DNA of 64,000 nt from Nodosilinea nodulosa PCC 7104 (GCF_000309385.1 NZ_JH976537.1:5441018-5505017), one strand, 5' to 3'. Shown: positions 16,104-25,824, numbered from the stretch's first letter. Notes: a model not told the origin generated them from the sequence alone. A program made the numbers and translations.

Positions 16104-16193
16104 CGCCCGCCTCAGCGGCTGTGGGGAAGACAGATGGACGGGCCTGGCCTCCTGGGCGTCCGTTGCCCGACTCGCCAGGGGCACCGGCAGAGC

Positions 16194-17270
16194 CTAGCTG
16201 TGGCTGTAGGTGAGGGCCGGGCTGAGTTCGGCGGCTTGCTGGCGCAGGTCTTCTAGCTTGGCCAGGGCTTTGCCCGTGGCTAGCAGATCTTTAGCCTGGG
16301 CCAGTCCTGCCTCTAGGGTGGCGGCAGCCCCTCCCTGCCACAGGTAAAAGCCAGCGTTCCACAGGGCGGCCAGATGCAGATCTGAGCTGCGGCCGGCTAG
16401 AACCTCCAGCAGCCGATTGCCGAGGCAGGCCTCGTCGCCCAATTCGCCGTCGTCGCCGTCGAAACCATAGTCGCGGGGGTGCAGCAGCAGGCGCTCGAAC
16501 CGGCCCTGGTGGTTGACGCCCACGATCGCCGTGCGGCTGCGGGCCAGATCGCAGCTGCCCTCCAGTCCCTTAACGGTGATCCAGTCGGTCTGCCCCCGCA
16601 GGCTAAAGGTGCCCTTGGCCAATTCTTCGGTGGGGGGATGCACAAACCCCATGACCAGCGTGTGCGGGCCAGCGTAGGGCGACCACATGAGTTCTGCGGT
16701 GGCCAGGGGGGGCCGTTTGCCAATCTGATCGCGGTAGGGCACCAGCCCGTGGGCGGCGGGAAAGTGCTGGGTCAGGTAGACAAAACCAATGCCGGTCCGG
16801 CTGAGCAGGGTGTGGGCCTGGGCCAGGGTGTGGGCTCTGAGGTCAACCCCCAGCTGTTCCCACAGCTCGACCAGCGGGATCCCCTCCTTCGTGGGCATGC
16901 GATCGCCGCCGTGGAGCAATACGGGAATGCCTGCGGCCGCCAGCACCAGAGCGGTAATGGGGGTGACCGGAGCCGTGCGCGATCGCCCGTCGTAGGGGCA
17001 GCTGAGCACCAGGGCGGGGCTCTCCCCACCTCCGGCAAGGGCGGGAAGCGTTGGCCCCAGGGCGGCGTAGGCGTCTAAAATACCCGCTAATTCTGCGGCG
17101 GTGGGGCGCTTGATGCGGTGGGCAATCATAAAAGCGCCGATCTGAGCCGGGGTCGCCGTCTGGGTCAGCATCATGCGGGTGGCGGCCTCGGCTTCGGCCC
17201 GAGTCAGCGGCCTGGAGGTGTGGCTACCGCTGCCGACCTGCCTGAGCAAATCCCGAAACTCGTTACTCAT
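16194..17270 (-). CDS. cnaT: CnaT-like protein (anthranilate phosphoribosyltransferase fold)
   Basis: The 358-residue protein has the fold of glycosyltransferase family 3 (TrpD/thymidine phosphorylase): N-terminal helical domain (TRAEAEAATRMMLTQTATPAQIGAFMIAHRIK) and a nucleotide/phosphoribosyl-type domain. The TrpD glycine loop is replaced by YDGRSRTAPVT, so it is not a canonical tryptophan enzyme. In Anabaena PCC 7120 a protein of this description, CnaT, lies beside ntcB and is needed for expression of the nir operon by an unknown mechanism. Here the gene is 88 bases downstream of ntcB on the same strand within the nitrate locus, which is the main reason for the name. Confidence 0.78.
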   Translation of the reverse strand: MSNEFRDLLRQVGSGSHTSRPLTRAEAEAATRMMLTQTATPAQIGAFMIAHRIKRPTAAELAGILDAYAALGPTLPALAGGGESPALVLSCPYDGRSRTAPVTPITALVLAAAGIPVLLHGGDRMPTKEGIPLVELWEQLGVDLRAHTLAQAHTLLSRTGIGFVYLTQHFPAAHGLVPYRDQIGKRPPLATAELMWSPYAGPHTLVMGFVHPPTEELAKGTFSLRGQTDWITVKGLEGSCDLARSRTAIVGVNHQGRFERLLLHPRDYGFDGDDGELGDEACLGNRLLEVLAGRSSDLHLAALWNAGFYLWQGGAAATLEAGLAQAKDLLATGKALAKLEDLRQQAAELSPALTYSHS

Positions 17271-17358
17271 AGTTGGCCTTACCCTCAGGGGGCGTTGGTT
17301 TGCAAATCATAACCCAGTCGGGGCGATTGGCCTGATGCTTCGGGCCTGACTAGGTGGA

Positions 17359-18291
17359 CTAACCATAGGATACGGCGGTGGGCCTGGGACGCTGCCGCTG
17401 GGGACTGGCTAGACTCTGCACCAGCTCATGGAAGCGCTGAATGGGGGGAATGACCAGGCGATCGCGGGTGGTGACCAGCACCACCGATCGGGTCAGCACC
17501 GGGGCTTCGGTGGGGCGCACCGCCAGGGTGGGGTCGTCGCGGCAGTCGGCCAGCGCCGACTGGGGCAGCAGGGCGACAAAATTGCCCTGGCGAACCACGC
17601 CCCGAAAGGCATCCAGCGTGTTGAGCTCCATGGCTGGACTAAACACTTCCCCCCGGTCCTGGAACTGCTGTTGCACCAGCCGCTGCATTCCGTAGCCGTC
17701 TTTAAAAATAATCTGCGGGAATCGAGACAGGGCCTCCCAGGCGATCGCGGGCTGGTGGGCCAGGGCGTGGCTGCCCGCCATCAGCACTTCGATGGGCTCC
17801 TCAAACAGCGGCGTCACCACCATCTCGGGCTGGGTGGTGAGCCGGGGGTTGTCCATCACGATGGCCAGATCGACCAGGCCGTCGCGCAGCACCTTGAGGG
17901 AGCGATCGCTGCCCAGGGCGGTCACCCGCAGCTGCACCTGGGGATACTCACTGCAAAACTGCTGCAGCACGGGCGGCAGCACCGTAGCACACACCGACTG
18001 AATCGCCGCCACGCACAGCTCCGGCTGTTTGCCCGCCATCAGATCGGCAATATCCTTGGAGACCTGAGCCCAGTCCTGGTGGATGCGTCGGGCCTTGGGA
18101 AGCAGCCGCTCCCCGGCCACCGTCAGCTTGGCCTGGGCATTGCGGTGAAACAGGGGTGCATCTAGTTCGGCCTCCAGGGCCTGCACCTGGCGGCTGACGG
18201 TGGACTGCGTGACCTGGCACTGCTGGGCCGCCGCCTGAAAACTGCCGGTGTCTGCCACCGATAAAAACGCCTGGAGCTGCTCTATGCGCAT
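17359..18291 (-). CDS. ntcB: NtcB, LysR-type activator of nitrate assimilation
   Basis: The 310-residue LysR regulator opens MRIEQLQAFLSVADTGSFQA and has its recognition helix at QCQVTQSTVSRQVQALE. The effector domain (GKQPELCVAAIQSVCATVLPP, LKVLRDGLVDLAIVMDNPRL, FKDGYGMQRLVQQQF) matches my recollection of cyanobacterial NtcB closely. NtcB activates nirA-operon promoters together with NtcA when nitrite or nitrate is present. The gene sits between the cnaT-like and HEAT-repeat genes, all transcribed away from nirA, the order known from Anabaena. It starts 213 bases after the HEAT gene, so a separate promoter is possible. Confidence 0.88.
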   Translation of the reverse strand: MRIEQLQAFLSVADTGSFQAAAQQCQVTQSTVSRQVQALEAELDAPLFHRNAQAKLTVAGERLLPKARRIHQDWAQVSKDIADLMAGKQPELCVAAIQSVCATVLPPVLQQFCSEYPQVQLRVTALGSDRSLKVLRDGLVDLAIVMDNPRLTTQPEMVVTPLFEEPIEVLMAGSHALAHQPAIAWEALSRFPQIIFKDGYGMQRLVQQQFQDRGEVFSPAMELNTLDAFRGVVRQGNFVALLPQSALADCRDDPTLAVRPTEAPVLTRSVVLVTTRDRLVIPPIQRFHELVQSLASPQRQRPRPTAVSYG

Positions 18292-18504
18292 TAGTTACGA
18301 GTATCTACACCACGACTACCCAGGAGCCGCCCGGCGGGAGACAGCCAGCGGCCCTCTTCTTTGATTAGCAGATCGCGTCTCGCCACTTGGTATCCAAAAT
18401 AGCGTTCCCAGGCTCGGACCACCGCAATTCTGCCGCCCCAAGCCTGGCTGGGCCGAATCTCCCCAACCCCGCTGGATTCAACTTTTCTTCCCAGGCAGCC
18501 CCGA

Positions 18505-19674
18505 TCATAAGGCGCGGCAGGCATCGGCTCGCAGCTGGCGGAGGGCGGCTTCGGCGTGGAGCCGCACGCTGGGTTCGGCATCGTTGAGCAGCGATCGCAG
18601 CGCTGGCTCCTGGGCCAGATCGCCCATCTGCCCCAGGGCCAGCACCAGATGGCACCGCAGGGGGGCATGGGCCGGGGTGGCGGGCAGGGCCTCCAGCCAG
18701 GTAGACAGCGCCAGGGCCGTTTGCAATTTTAGCGCTGGGGCAACGGCGGCCAGCCCCTGCACGGCGGCGGCACGGGCCTGCTCCCCCAGGCTGTCCCAGG
18801 TCTGGGTGAGGCCCGCCAGGGCGGCGGGGGTCTGCTGCCAGGCCAGGGCCTGGGCGGCACAGATTTGCACGGCTTCGGGCAGGCTGGGAGCCTGCAGCCG
18901 CTGGATCAGCGGGGCGGCGGCGGCGGCGATCGCCAGTCGTCCCAGGGCGTAGGCCGCCTGCTGCGCGACCCCCAAATCCTGGTCCCACAGCCTGGGGGTG
19001 AGCGCCTGGATCAGCGCGGCGGCGGAAAGCTGCGACCGCAGGCCCAGCAGCCCCCGAATCGCCGCCAGACGCACCGGGGCAGCGACATCCTCTAAACTCC
19101 GCTGCACCGCAGGCCAAATGCTCGGGTGGGCAAAGGCGCTGAGGGCGCTGAGGGCGGTGGCGCGCACGGGCGATCGCCCGTCTTCCAAGGCCTCCAGCAG
19201 CAGGGGAACGGTATCGGGGTGGTGAATGCGGGCCAGGGCCTGCACCGCCATCGGTCGCAGCCGGGGGTCGGCCAGCTGCTGGCCCAGGGCCGCGATCGCC
19301 GGGGGGCCAATCTGGGTCAGGGCGGTGGCCACCGCCTGGCGCAGCTCTTCGTCGGTGGTCGCGGCAAAGGTGTCAATCAGGGCCGGAATCACCTGGGCGT
19401 CGTTGAGTTCCCCCAGCAGGCGGGCCGCAAACCAGCGGGCTTCCCAGTCCTGGTCATCGTCCTTTAGCATCGCCAGCAGATCGGCCAGGGCGGCTTCCCC
19501 CAGGTCAGCCACCTGGCGCAGCTGCTCCCAGCGATCGTGAAAGTCTCCGGCACCCAACCGGGCTACTGCGGCCCTAACGGCGGCGGTTCTCGCCCCGGCA
19601 TCCGGTTCCGCCGGGTAGCCTGTCCCCTGGACCGAAACCGCTCGCTGATCGAAAGAGGCATTAGAGGGGGACAC
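18505..19674 (-). CDS. HEAT-repeat protein, NirB-like, of the nitrate locus
   Basis: The 389-residue protein is a row of HEAT-like helical repeats (for example LAALIRGLLGL-type, ALPALIDTFAATTDEELRQ, AAYALGRLAI) related to the phycobilin lyase CpcE and NblB families. It starts with GTG at 19674, preceded by GGAG at six bases. It diverges from nirA. In Anabaena the gene in this place, nirB (all0605), encodes a protein likewise compared with CpcE and affects expression of the nir operon. The same role here is inferred from position and fold, not from a diagnostic motif. The protein is very Ala/Leu-rich and likely cytosolic. Confidence 0.75.
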   Translation of the reverse strand: MSPSNASFDQRAVSVQGTGYPAEPDAGARTAAVRAAVARLGAGDFHDRWEQLRQVADLGEAALADLLAMLKDDDQDWEARWFAARLLGELNDAQVIPALIDTFAATTDEELRQAVATALTQIGPPAIAALGQQLADPRLRPMAVQALARIHHPDTVPLLLEALEDGRSPVRATALSALSAFAHPSIWPAVQRSLEDVAAPVRLAAIRGLLGLRSQLSAAALIQALTPRLWDQDLGVAQQAAYALGRLAIAAAAAPLIQRLQAPSLPEAVQICAAQALAWQQTPAALAGLTQTWDSLGEQARAAAVQGLAAVAPALKLQTALALSTWLEALPATPAHAPLRCHLVLALGQMGDLAQEPALRSLLNDAEPSVRLHAEAALRQLRADACRAL

Positions 19675-19813
19675 AGGGCGCTCCAGAAGGATTTTAGGCT
19701 GAGTGGACCGGCCCCAGAGCCGGTCTTCTCCACAATCTTCTCCACAATAGGGGCTGAGCCCAGTTTTCCCAAGCGCTGGCTATGCGGTCTGTGCAGAGGC
19801 CCCTTGCGGAGGC

Positions 19814-19875
19814 TGCATGGGGTGCCCCAAAACGTATGAGTCGATACAAACATCTTCCTAGGGCGAGTTTAGTCT
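19814..19875 (+). promoter_or_regulatory. NtcA-dependent nirA promoter with possible NtcB site
   Basis: GTATGAGTCGATAC (19834-19847) is a perfect GTA-N8-TAC NtcA site. Exactly 22 bases further lies TAGTCT (19870-19875), a TAN3T -10 box, the class-II spacing of NtcA-activated promoters. Transcription would start near 19882, giving a leader of about 130 bases before the nirA GTG. Seven bases upstream of the NtcA site, TGCA-N5-TGCC (19814-19826) is one base from the TGCA-N5-TGCA motif reported for NtcB. On the opposite strand no -10 box lies at the right distance, so the promoter appears to be directional. Confidence 0.82.
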
Positions 19876-20013
19876 AGCCACACCTGCCGACACGCGTGCT
19901 CCCTGCGAAACCCCTGGGCAATCTCCGGCAGCTTGATCGGGTTATGGGCCTAGAGAGTTTGCCGCCGCTGGCAGGGGAGAGGTCAGTGTAAGTCTTGCAA
20001 TACGGTGTAGCCT

Positions 20014-21612
20014 GTGACAACTTCTATAGACACGGCCAACCCAACGGCCACCGCAAAACTCAACAAGTTTGAACAGTTTAAGGCCGACAAAGACGGGCTG
20101 CTGGTTAAGCACGAGCTAGAGCGGTTTGCCAGAATGGGATGGGAGGCCATCGACGACACCGATCTCACCCATCGGCTGAAATGGCTGGGGATTTTCTTTC
20201 GTCCGGTCACCCCCGGCAAGTTTATGCTGCGCCTGCGCCTGCCCAACGGCTTACTCACGGGCTACAAGGCCCGCACCCTGGCGGAGATTATTCAGCGCTA
20301 CGGCGAAGACGGCAGTGCCGATGTCACCACCCGGCAAAATATTCAGCTGCGGGGCATTCTGCTCGAAGATATTCCCGATATTTTTCGCCGCATGCAGGCG
20401 GCGGGCCTCACCTCGGTGCAGTCGGGCATGGACAACGTGCGCAACATCACCGGGTCGCCGATCGCTGGCCTAGACGCCGATGAGCTGATCGACACCCAGG
20501 GCCTGGTGCGCAAGGTTCAGGACATGATCACCAACAACGGCGAAGGCAACCCCGCCTTCACCAACCTGCCCCGCAAGTTCAACATCGCCATCGAGGGCGG
20601 ACGTGACAACTCCATCCACGCCGAAATCAACGACATTGCCTTTGTGCCCGCCTACCGCGAGGGGGTGCTGGGGTTTAACGTGCTGGTGGGGGGCTTTTTC
20701 TCGGCCCGGCGCTGCGAGGCGGCGGTGCCGCTCGACGCCTGGGTGCCGCCCGACGACAGCGTTGTCGAGCTGTGCCGGGCCATTTTGGAGGTCTACCGCG
20801 ACCACGGCCCTCGGGTGAATCGCCAGAAGGCCCGGCTCATGTGGCTGATCGACGACTGGGGGATGGATCGCTTTCGGGCGGCGGTAGAAGCCGCCTACGG
20901 CCAGCCCCTGCTGTCCGCTGCCGCCAGCGATGAAATGGACTGGGACAAGCGGGACCACATCGGCTGGTATCCCCAAAAGCAGGTGGGGCTCAACTACGTG
21001 GGGCTGCACATTCCGGTGGGGCGATTGCAGGCCACCGACCTGTTTGACCTGGCGCGGCTGGCGGAGGTCTACGGCAACGGCGAACTGCGCCTCACCGTAG
21101 AGCAGAACGTGATCATCCCCAACGTGCCCGACTCGCGGCTGGAGGTTTTGCTGCAAGAACCGCTGCTGGAGCGCTTTTCGATCGCCCCTTCGGCCCTGAC
21201 GCGATCGCTGGTCTCCTGCACCGGGGCGCAGTTCTGCAATTTTGCCCTGGTGGAAACCAAGCAGCGGGCACTGGCGCTGGCCCGAGCGCTGGACGGCGAG
21301 CTGACCCTGGCCCAGCCGGTGCGCATTCACTGGACGGGCTGCCCCAACTCCTGCGGCCAGCCCCAGGTGGCCGACATTGGCCTGATGGGCACCAAGGTGC
21401 GCAAGGACGGCAAAACCGTGGAGGGGGTGGATATTTTTATGGGCGGCAAGGTGGGTAAAGAGGCTCACCTGGGGGAAAAGGTGCAGCAGGGCATCCCCTG
21501 CGACGAGCTGCACGGGGTGCTGCGATCGCTGCTGATCGACCACTTTGGGGCCATACCCCGGTCCCTGGAGGAGGCCGCTGAGCCTGGCACCGCAATGGTG
21601 AGCGCAGAGTAA
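20014..21612 (+). CDS. nirA: Ferredoxin-nitrite reductase
   Basis: The 532-residue enzyme reduces nitrite to ammonium with six electrons from ferredoxin, using sirohaem and a [4Fe-4S] cluster. The cluster/sirohaem cysteines are visible as CTGAQFC (C-x5-C) and CPNSC (C-x3-C) around residues 405-445. N-terminal half-repeats (FMLRLRLPNGLLTG, DVTTRQNIQLRGI, GSPIAGLDADELIDT) are standard for plant/cyanobacterial NirA. It starts at a GTG (20014), MTTSIDTANP. It is expressed from the NtcA promoter at 19834 and followed by a hairpin and then narB; no nitrate transporter gene lies between, unlike many cyanobacterial nir operons. Confidence 0.97.
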   Translation: MTTSIDTANPTATAKLNKFEQFKADKDGLLVKHELERFARMGWEAIDDTDLTHRLKWLGIFFRPVTPGKFMLRLRLPNGLLTGYKARTLAEIIQRYGEDGSADVTTRQNIQLRGILLEDIPDIFRRMQAAGLTSVQSGMDNVRNITGSPIAGLDADELIDTQGLVRKVQDMITNNGEGNPAFTNLPRKFNIAIEGGRDNSIHAEINDIAFVPAYREGVLGFNVLVGGFFSARRCEAAVPLDAWVPPDDSVVELCRAILEVYRDHGPRVNRQKARLMWLIDDWGMDRFRAAVEAAYGQPLLSAAASDEMDWDKRDHIGWYPQKQVGLNYVGLHIPVGRLQATDLFDLARLAEVYGNGELRLTVEQNVIIPNVPDSRLEVLLQEPLLERFSIAPSALTRSLVSCTGAQFCNFALVETKQRALALARALDGELTLAQPVRIHWTGCPNSCGQPQVADIGLMGTKVRKDGKTVEGVDIFMGGKVGKEAHLGEKVQQGIPCDELHGVLRSLLIDHFGAIPRSLEEAAEPGTAMVSAE

Positions 21613-21620
21613 AAAAAAAT

Positions 21621-21647
21621 GTCCTGCGGCCCAAAAGCCCCCAGGAC
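21621..21647. terminator. Hairpin after nirA
   Basis: GTCCTG (21621-21626) pairs with CAGGAC (21642-21647), with a possible inner GGC/GCC pair, nine bases downstream of the nirA stop. An A-run precedes it, so it would terminate best for leftward transcripts; on the plus strand it may be an attenuator or mRNA-stabilising hairpin between nirA and narB. Confidence 0.45.
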
Positions 21648-21865
21648 ACACAGTTTGCATTTGAAGCCAAATTAGCACAGTCCATGTTTCCGTGGCGAGG
21701 GCAAATCTCAGGCTTTCAAAACCTTTATCTTCTGGAGTTTCCTTGGCCCTGGCGCCCTGCTCAGGTTGACCCTGGTGGCCGCGACGGCCCGGCGCTGGAA
21801 GGGGTTGAGCCCTGGCGGTGCCCTCGGAGCCTCTGGCCAAGCAATCGTGACGATAGGATTTCTCT

Positions 21866-24115
21866 ATGACTGACCCCGCCAAAACCTTGTGTCCCTACTG
21901 CGGCGTGGGTTGCGGCCTAGAAGTCTTACCCCCGGCCCAGCCCAACAAGCCCACCCACCGCGATGCGGCCGGCAACCCCCTGTGGCAGACCCGAGGCGAT
22001 CGCGCCCACCCGTCCAGCCAGGGCATGGTGTGCGTCAAGGGGGCCACCGTTGCCGAATCCCTCGATCGCGATCGGCTCAAGCACCCGATGCTGCGGCAGT
22101 CGCTGGATGCCCCCTTCGAGCGGGTGAGCTGGGATGTGGCCTTCGATGCGATCGCGGCCCAGATCCAAACCGTGCGCCAGAGCCTCGGGGCCGACGGCCT
22201 CTGCGTCTACGGCTCGGGCCAGTTTCAAACCGAAGACTACTACGTGGCCCAAAAGCTGGTGAAGGGCTGCCTGGGCACCAACAACTTTGACGCCAACTCG
22301 CGGCTGTGCATGTCGTCGGCGGTGGCGGGCTACATCCAGAGCTTTGGCAGCGACGGCCCCCCCTGCTGCTACGCCGACCTGGAGGCCACCGACTGCGCCG
22401 TTCTGATCGGCACCAACACCGCTGAGTGCCACCCGATTGTGTTTAACCGCCTGCGCAAGCACCACAAGCGCAACAGCCACGTCCAGATGATTGTCGTTGA
22501 CCCCCGCCGCACGGACACGGCTAAGGCCGCCGACCTGCACCTGGCCATTCGCCCCGGCAGCGATATTACGCTGCTCAACGGCATTGGCCATCTGCTGCTG
22601 CGCTGGGGCGCCCTGGAGCCTGAGTTCATTGATGGCTGCACCCAGGGCTTTGCGGCCTATACCGAGGTGCTGCGCCACTACGAACCGGCGATCGTGGCGG
22701 AGCGCTGCGGCATTGCCGTGGCCGATCTGGAGACCGCCGCTCGCACCTGGGCCAGGGCCAAGGCGGTGCTCTCGATGTGGTCGATGGGGCTGAACCAGTC
22801 GTCGGAGGGGACGGCTAAGGTGCGATCGCTGATCAACCTGCACCTGATGACGGGCAACATTGGCCGTCCGGGGGCGGGGCCGTTTTCGCTCACCGGGCAG
22901 CCCAACGCCATGGGCGGTCGCGAGGCCGGCGGGCTTTCCCACATTCTACCGGGCTACCGGATGGTCAAAAACCCCGACCATCGCCGCCAGGTGGAACAGT
23001 TCTGGGGCCTGCCCGCCGGGCAGATTTCTGCGACTCCCGGCCTTTCGGTGGGCGAAATGATGCTGGCCCTGGAGCAGCAGCGGGTGGGGCTGCTGTGGAT
23101 AGCCGCTACCAATCCGGCGGTCAGCCTACCCGACCTCAACCGCACCAAAGCGGCCCTGCGCCAGTCGCCCTTTACCGTCTACCAGGACGCCTACTACCCC
23201 ACCGAGACCGCCGCGTTTGCCCATCTGCTGCTGCCCGCCGCCCAGTGGGGCGAAAAAAGCGGCACCATGACCAATTCCGAGCGGGTGGTCACCCTCTGCC
23301 CGGCCTTTCGCCCGCCCCCCGCCGAAGCCCGCCCAGACTGGGAAATTTTTGCTGAGGTAGGCCGCCGCCTGGGCTTTGCCGACCAGTTTGCCTTCGCCTC
23401 CAGCGCCGAGGTGTACCGCGAGTTTGCCCAAATTACCCGGGGCCAGCCCTGCGACATCACCGGCCTCAGCCACGCCCGCCTGGCCGCCCTCGGCCCCATC
23501 CAGTGGCCCTGCCCCGACCCCGAAACCGAGGCCACCGCCGCCACCCGCTACGACAAGCGCCTCTACGCCAGGGGCCTGTTTGCCACCGCCGATCGCCGCG
23601 CCCGCTTTGCACCGCTGCACTCCAACGGTTTGGCGGAACCCCCCGATGACCGCTACCCCTTTGTGCTCACCACCGGCAGGCTCTACGGCCACTGGCACAC
23701 CCAAACCCGCACCGGGCGAATTGAGAAAATTCAGAAAATGCACCCGGCCCCGTTTTTAGAAATGAACCCCCGCGATGCCCAGCAGCTCAAAATTCAGGGG
23801 GGCGAGTGGGTTGAGGTGCGATCGCAGCGGGGCACCGCCCGCCTGCCGGTGCTGGTCACCCAGAATATTGGCCGGGGCACCCTGTTTATGCCCATGCACT
23901 GGGGCAGCCTGTGGGCCGACGCGGCCGAGTGCAATGCCCTTACCCACCCGATCGCCTGCCCGATCTCGGGCCAGCCCGAGCTAAAGGCCTGCGCCGTGCA
24001 GGTGGTGCCGGTGGGGCAGCCGGGTTCCGGGGCGATCGCGGCGCCAGAAACCCGGCCCGAGACTTTACCCGAGGCGGCAGAATCGTCTATTCTCTCAGCA
24101 GCACCCACCTCCTGA
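21866..24115 (+). CDS. narB: Assimilatory nitrate reductase
   Basis: The 749-residue molybdoenzyme reduces nitrate to nitrite using ferredoxin. The N terminus has the [4Fe-4S] ligands CPYCGVGC and a fourth Cys in MVCVKGAT. Next come the molybdopterin-binding [16 protein letters not shown] stretch (here [11 protein letters not shown]), the cysteine-containing [21 protein letters not shown], and near the C terminus [18 protein letters not shown]. Length and motif order match NarB. It is 253 bases downstream of nirA, in the same direction, within a regulon with ntcB and cnaT. Molybdenum cofactor genes are not in the window. A PsiE-like gene follows after 17 bases. Confidence 0.96.
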   Translation: MTDPAKTLCPYCGVGCGLEVLPPAQPNKPTHRDAAGNPLWQTRGDRAHPSSQGMVCVKGATVAESLDRDRLKHPMLRQSLDAPFERVSWDVAFDAIAAQIQTVRQSLGADGLCVYGSGQFQTEDYYVAQKLVKGCLGTNNFDANSRLCMSSAVAGYIQSFGSDGPPCCYADLEATDCAVLIGTNTAECHPIVFNRLRKHHKRNSHVQMIVVDPRRTDTAKAADLHLAIRPGSDITLLNGIGHLLLRWGALEPEFIDGCTQGFAAYTEVLRHYEPAIVAERCGIAVADLETAARTWARAKAVLSMWSMGLNQSSEGTAKVRSLINLHLMTGNIGRPGAGPFSLTGQPNAMGGREAGGLSHILPGYRMVKNPDHRRQVEQFWGLPAGQISATPGLSVGEMMLALEQQRVGLLWIAATNPAVSLPDLNRTKAALRQSPFTVYQDAYYPTETAAFAHLLLPAAQWGEKSGTMTNSERVVTLCPAFRPPPAEARPDWEIFAEVGRRLGFADQFAFASSAEVYREFAQITRGQPCDITGLSHARLAALGPIQWPCPDPETEATAATRYDKRLYARGLFATADRRARFAPLHSNGLAEPPDDRYPFVLTTGRLYGHWHTQTRTGRIEKIQKMHPAPFLEMNPRDAQQLKIQGGEWVEVRSQRGTARLPVLVTQNIGRGTLFMPMHWGSLWADAAECNALTHPIACPISGQPELKACAVQVVPVGQPGSGAIAAPETRPETLPEAAESSILSAAPTS

Positions 24116-24132
24116 GTAGAGTATCAACATCA

Positions 24133-24582
24133 ATGGCAAAACGGGCCAGGCAGCTGCTCAATCAGCTCAAGGACGACAATTTTTTAAATCGCCTAAGTCA
24201 GTTTGAAGGCTCTCTTTCCAAGGTGCTTTCCCTTGGCATGATTGTGGTCATTTTGGCCATGATCTTTGATTTAGCCGTTGTTTTAGCCACGACGGTTTTT
24301 ACCACCCCCCCCGGAGATTTTTTAGGCCAGCCGGTGCTCGATCTGTTCGGCTTTTTCCTCAGCGTGCTGATTGCCCTGGAAATTTTAGAAAACATTACTG
24401 CCTACATCCAAAACCACGTGGTGCAGGTTGAGCTGGTGATTGCCACCGCCCTCACGGCGGTAGGGCGAAAAATCATTATTCTCGATCTAGAGAAAATAAC
24501 TGGTACGACCCTAATTGGTTTAGCCATCGCCATTTTTGCCCTGGCGATCAGCTACTGGATTGTGCGCACCAGCCATCGATAG
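24133..24582 (+). CDS. PsiE-like membrane protein
   Basis: The 149-residue protein has four hydrophobic helices (about residues 33-55, 70-92, 100-118 and 125-145) and the conserved motif ENITAYIQNHVVQVELVIATALTA-like central segment (residues ~90-113) of the phosphate-starvation-inducible PsiE family. Function is unknown across the family. It begins 17 bases after narB on the same strand and is probably transcribed with it. Nothing in the sequence ties it directly to nitrate; co-location could mean an accessory membrane role or a read-through passenger. The ATG at 24133 is chosen over longer frames overlapping narB. Confidence 0.8.
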   Translation: MAKRARQLLNQLKDDNFLNRLSQFEGSLSKVLSLGMIVVILAMIFDLAVVLATTVFTTPPGDFLGQPVLDLFGFFLSVLIALEILENITAYIQNHVVQVELVIATALTAVGRKIIILDLEKITGTTLIGLAIAIFALAISYWIVRTSHR

Positions 24583-24604
24583 GGTCACCTAGTCCTCTGA
24601 GGCG

Positions 24605-24664
24605 GAAGTTTAGGGACTATTCCTGAAAGCCAGGGAGCAGGGGGGCTAGGGAGCCAAGGGGCTG
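24605..24664 (+). repeat. Dispersed GACTATT/GGGAGC repeat
   Basis: It begins GAAGTTTAGGGACTATT, identical to the inverted copy ending at 6872, and continues with AGGGAGCAGGGGGGCTAGG and GAGCCAAGG. It lies between the convergent PsiE-like and glycosyltransferase genes. Confidence 0.75.
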
Positions 24665-24702
24665 TAAGGGTGGCTTAATTTGTGCCAAGCAGGACCAGGG
24701 GG

Positions 24703-25824
24703 CTACAGATAGCGCTGAAGAATGTCGCCGGTCTGGCGGCCGGTTTTCTCCCAGCTAAACCGCTTGGCCTGCTCCAGTCCCGCCCGGTGAAGTGTTTTCC
24801 AGAGGGTCCGATCGCTGGCCACAGCGGTCATCGCCTCGGCCAGCGCGCCTACGCTGTAGGGGTCGATGAGGAGGGCCGCATCGCCCGCCACCTCCGGCAG
24901 CGAGGACAGGTTGGCGGTAATCACCGGGGTGCCGCAGGCCATCGCCTCCAGCACCGGCAGGCCAAAGCCCTCCCACAGGCTGGGAAACACCAGGGCGGTG
25001 GCCTGGTTGATCAGCCGGGGCAGGTCGTCGTAGGGGACGTAGGCCAGAAATTGAACGCGATTCGCGCCGCGTTCGGGTTCCGACTCGGAAAGAGTATCCG
25101 TTCCGGAATCGCCCAAACCCATGGCCTCCACCTGAGCCTGTAGCGAGGGCGTATAGCGGGGGTCGGGAACCCCGGCAATTAAAAGGTTGAACTCAGGTAG
25201 GGCTGCCTGGGCAAAGGCCGCAATCAAGCGCTCTAAATTTTTGTAGGTGTAGTGGCTGCCTACGTAGAGAAAGTAGGGCTGACGCGGCAGGTCCAAAAAT
25301 CGGTAGTGACGGTCATCGTAGGCCAGCGGAATCACCGTTGTCTGTCCCGGCGGCGGCCCAAAAAAGCGGTGAATGTCCCGCAGGGTGGACTCAGAATCGC
25401 AAATGATGTGCCGGGCCTGGCGAATCACCTGGGGCAGGTAGTAGCGAAAATATAGGGTTAGCGGCGACCCCCGCTGGGGAAAGTGGAGCGGAATCAGATC
25501 GTGCACCGTCACCACCGTCTGGCAGGGCGACCACAGCGGCGTCTCCGGGATGGGAGAAAACAGCAGGCTCGCCTTCAGCCGCCGGTAGTGCTTCGGGACC
25601 TGAGTCTGCATCCACCAGAGCCGTTTGGCGTGGCCCACCTTGCCCGCGTCGGTGGTAGCCCCCCGGGGCGAGGGCAGGCGGCGATACCCGGCTAGATCGC
25701 GATCGCTGAGCAGGCAGCTATTCTCCCTGGGCAGGTGCTGAATCAGGTTGAGGGCGTATACCCCCAGCCCCGTGGGCCTGGTGGGGACAAACGACAGATT
25801 TATGAGTAGAGACGCTTCAGTCAT
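24703..25824 (-). CDS. Glycosyltransferase family 4 (GT-B)
   Basis: The 373-residue cytosolic enzyme has the two-domain GT-B layout: a glycine-rich acceptor loop near the start (PTGLGVYALNLIQHL), VVTVHDLIPL, and in the C-terminal domain YVGSHYTYKNLERLIAAF and the donor-binding PSLWEGFGLPVLEAMACGTPVI with the E-x7-E retaining motif. It resembles mannosyl- and related transferases of polysaccharide clusters. It is transcribed toward narB at the edge of the sugar cluster, 149 bases beyond gmd. Donor and acceptor are unknown; GDP-sugars made by the neighbours are candidates. Confidence 0.88.
   Translation of the reverse strand: MTEASLLINLSFVPTRPTGLGVYALNLIQHLPRENSCLLSDRDLAGYRRLPSPRGATTDAGKVGHAKRLWWMQTQVPKHYRRLKASLLFSPIPETPLWSPCQTVVTVHDLIPLHFPQRGSPLTLYFRYYLPQVIRQARHIICDSESTLRDIHRFFGPPPGQTTVIPLAYDDRHYRFLDLPRQPYFLYVGSHYTYKNLERLIAAFAQAALPEFNLLIAGVPDPRYTPSLQAQVEAMGLGDSGTDTLSESEPERGANRVQFLAYVPYDDLPRLINQATALVFPSLWEGFGLPVLEAMACGTPVITANLSSLPEVAGDAALLIDPYSVGALAEAMTAVASDRTLWKTLHRAGLEQAKRFSWEKTGRQTGDILQRYL

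Noticed and set aside
19997..20012. GTAAGTCTTGCAATAC-like NtcA site just before nirA
   Set aside because: The spacing between GTA and TAC is ten, not eight, and the position is too close to the start codon for a promoter.
20470..21882. 470-codon open frame opposite nirA
   Set aside because: It is antisense to a clear nitrite reductase and lacks recognisable motifs.
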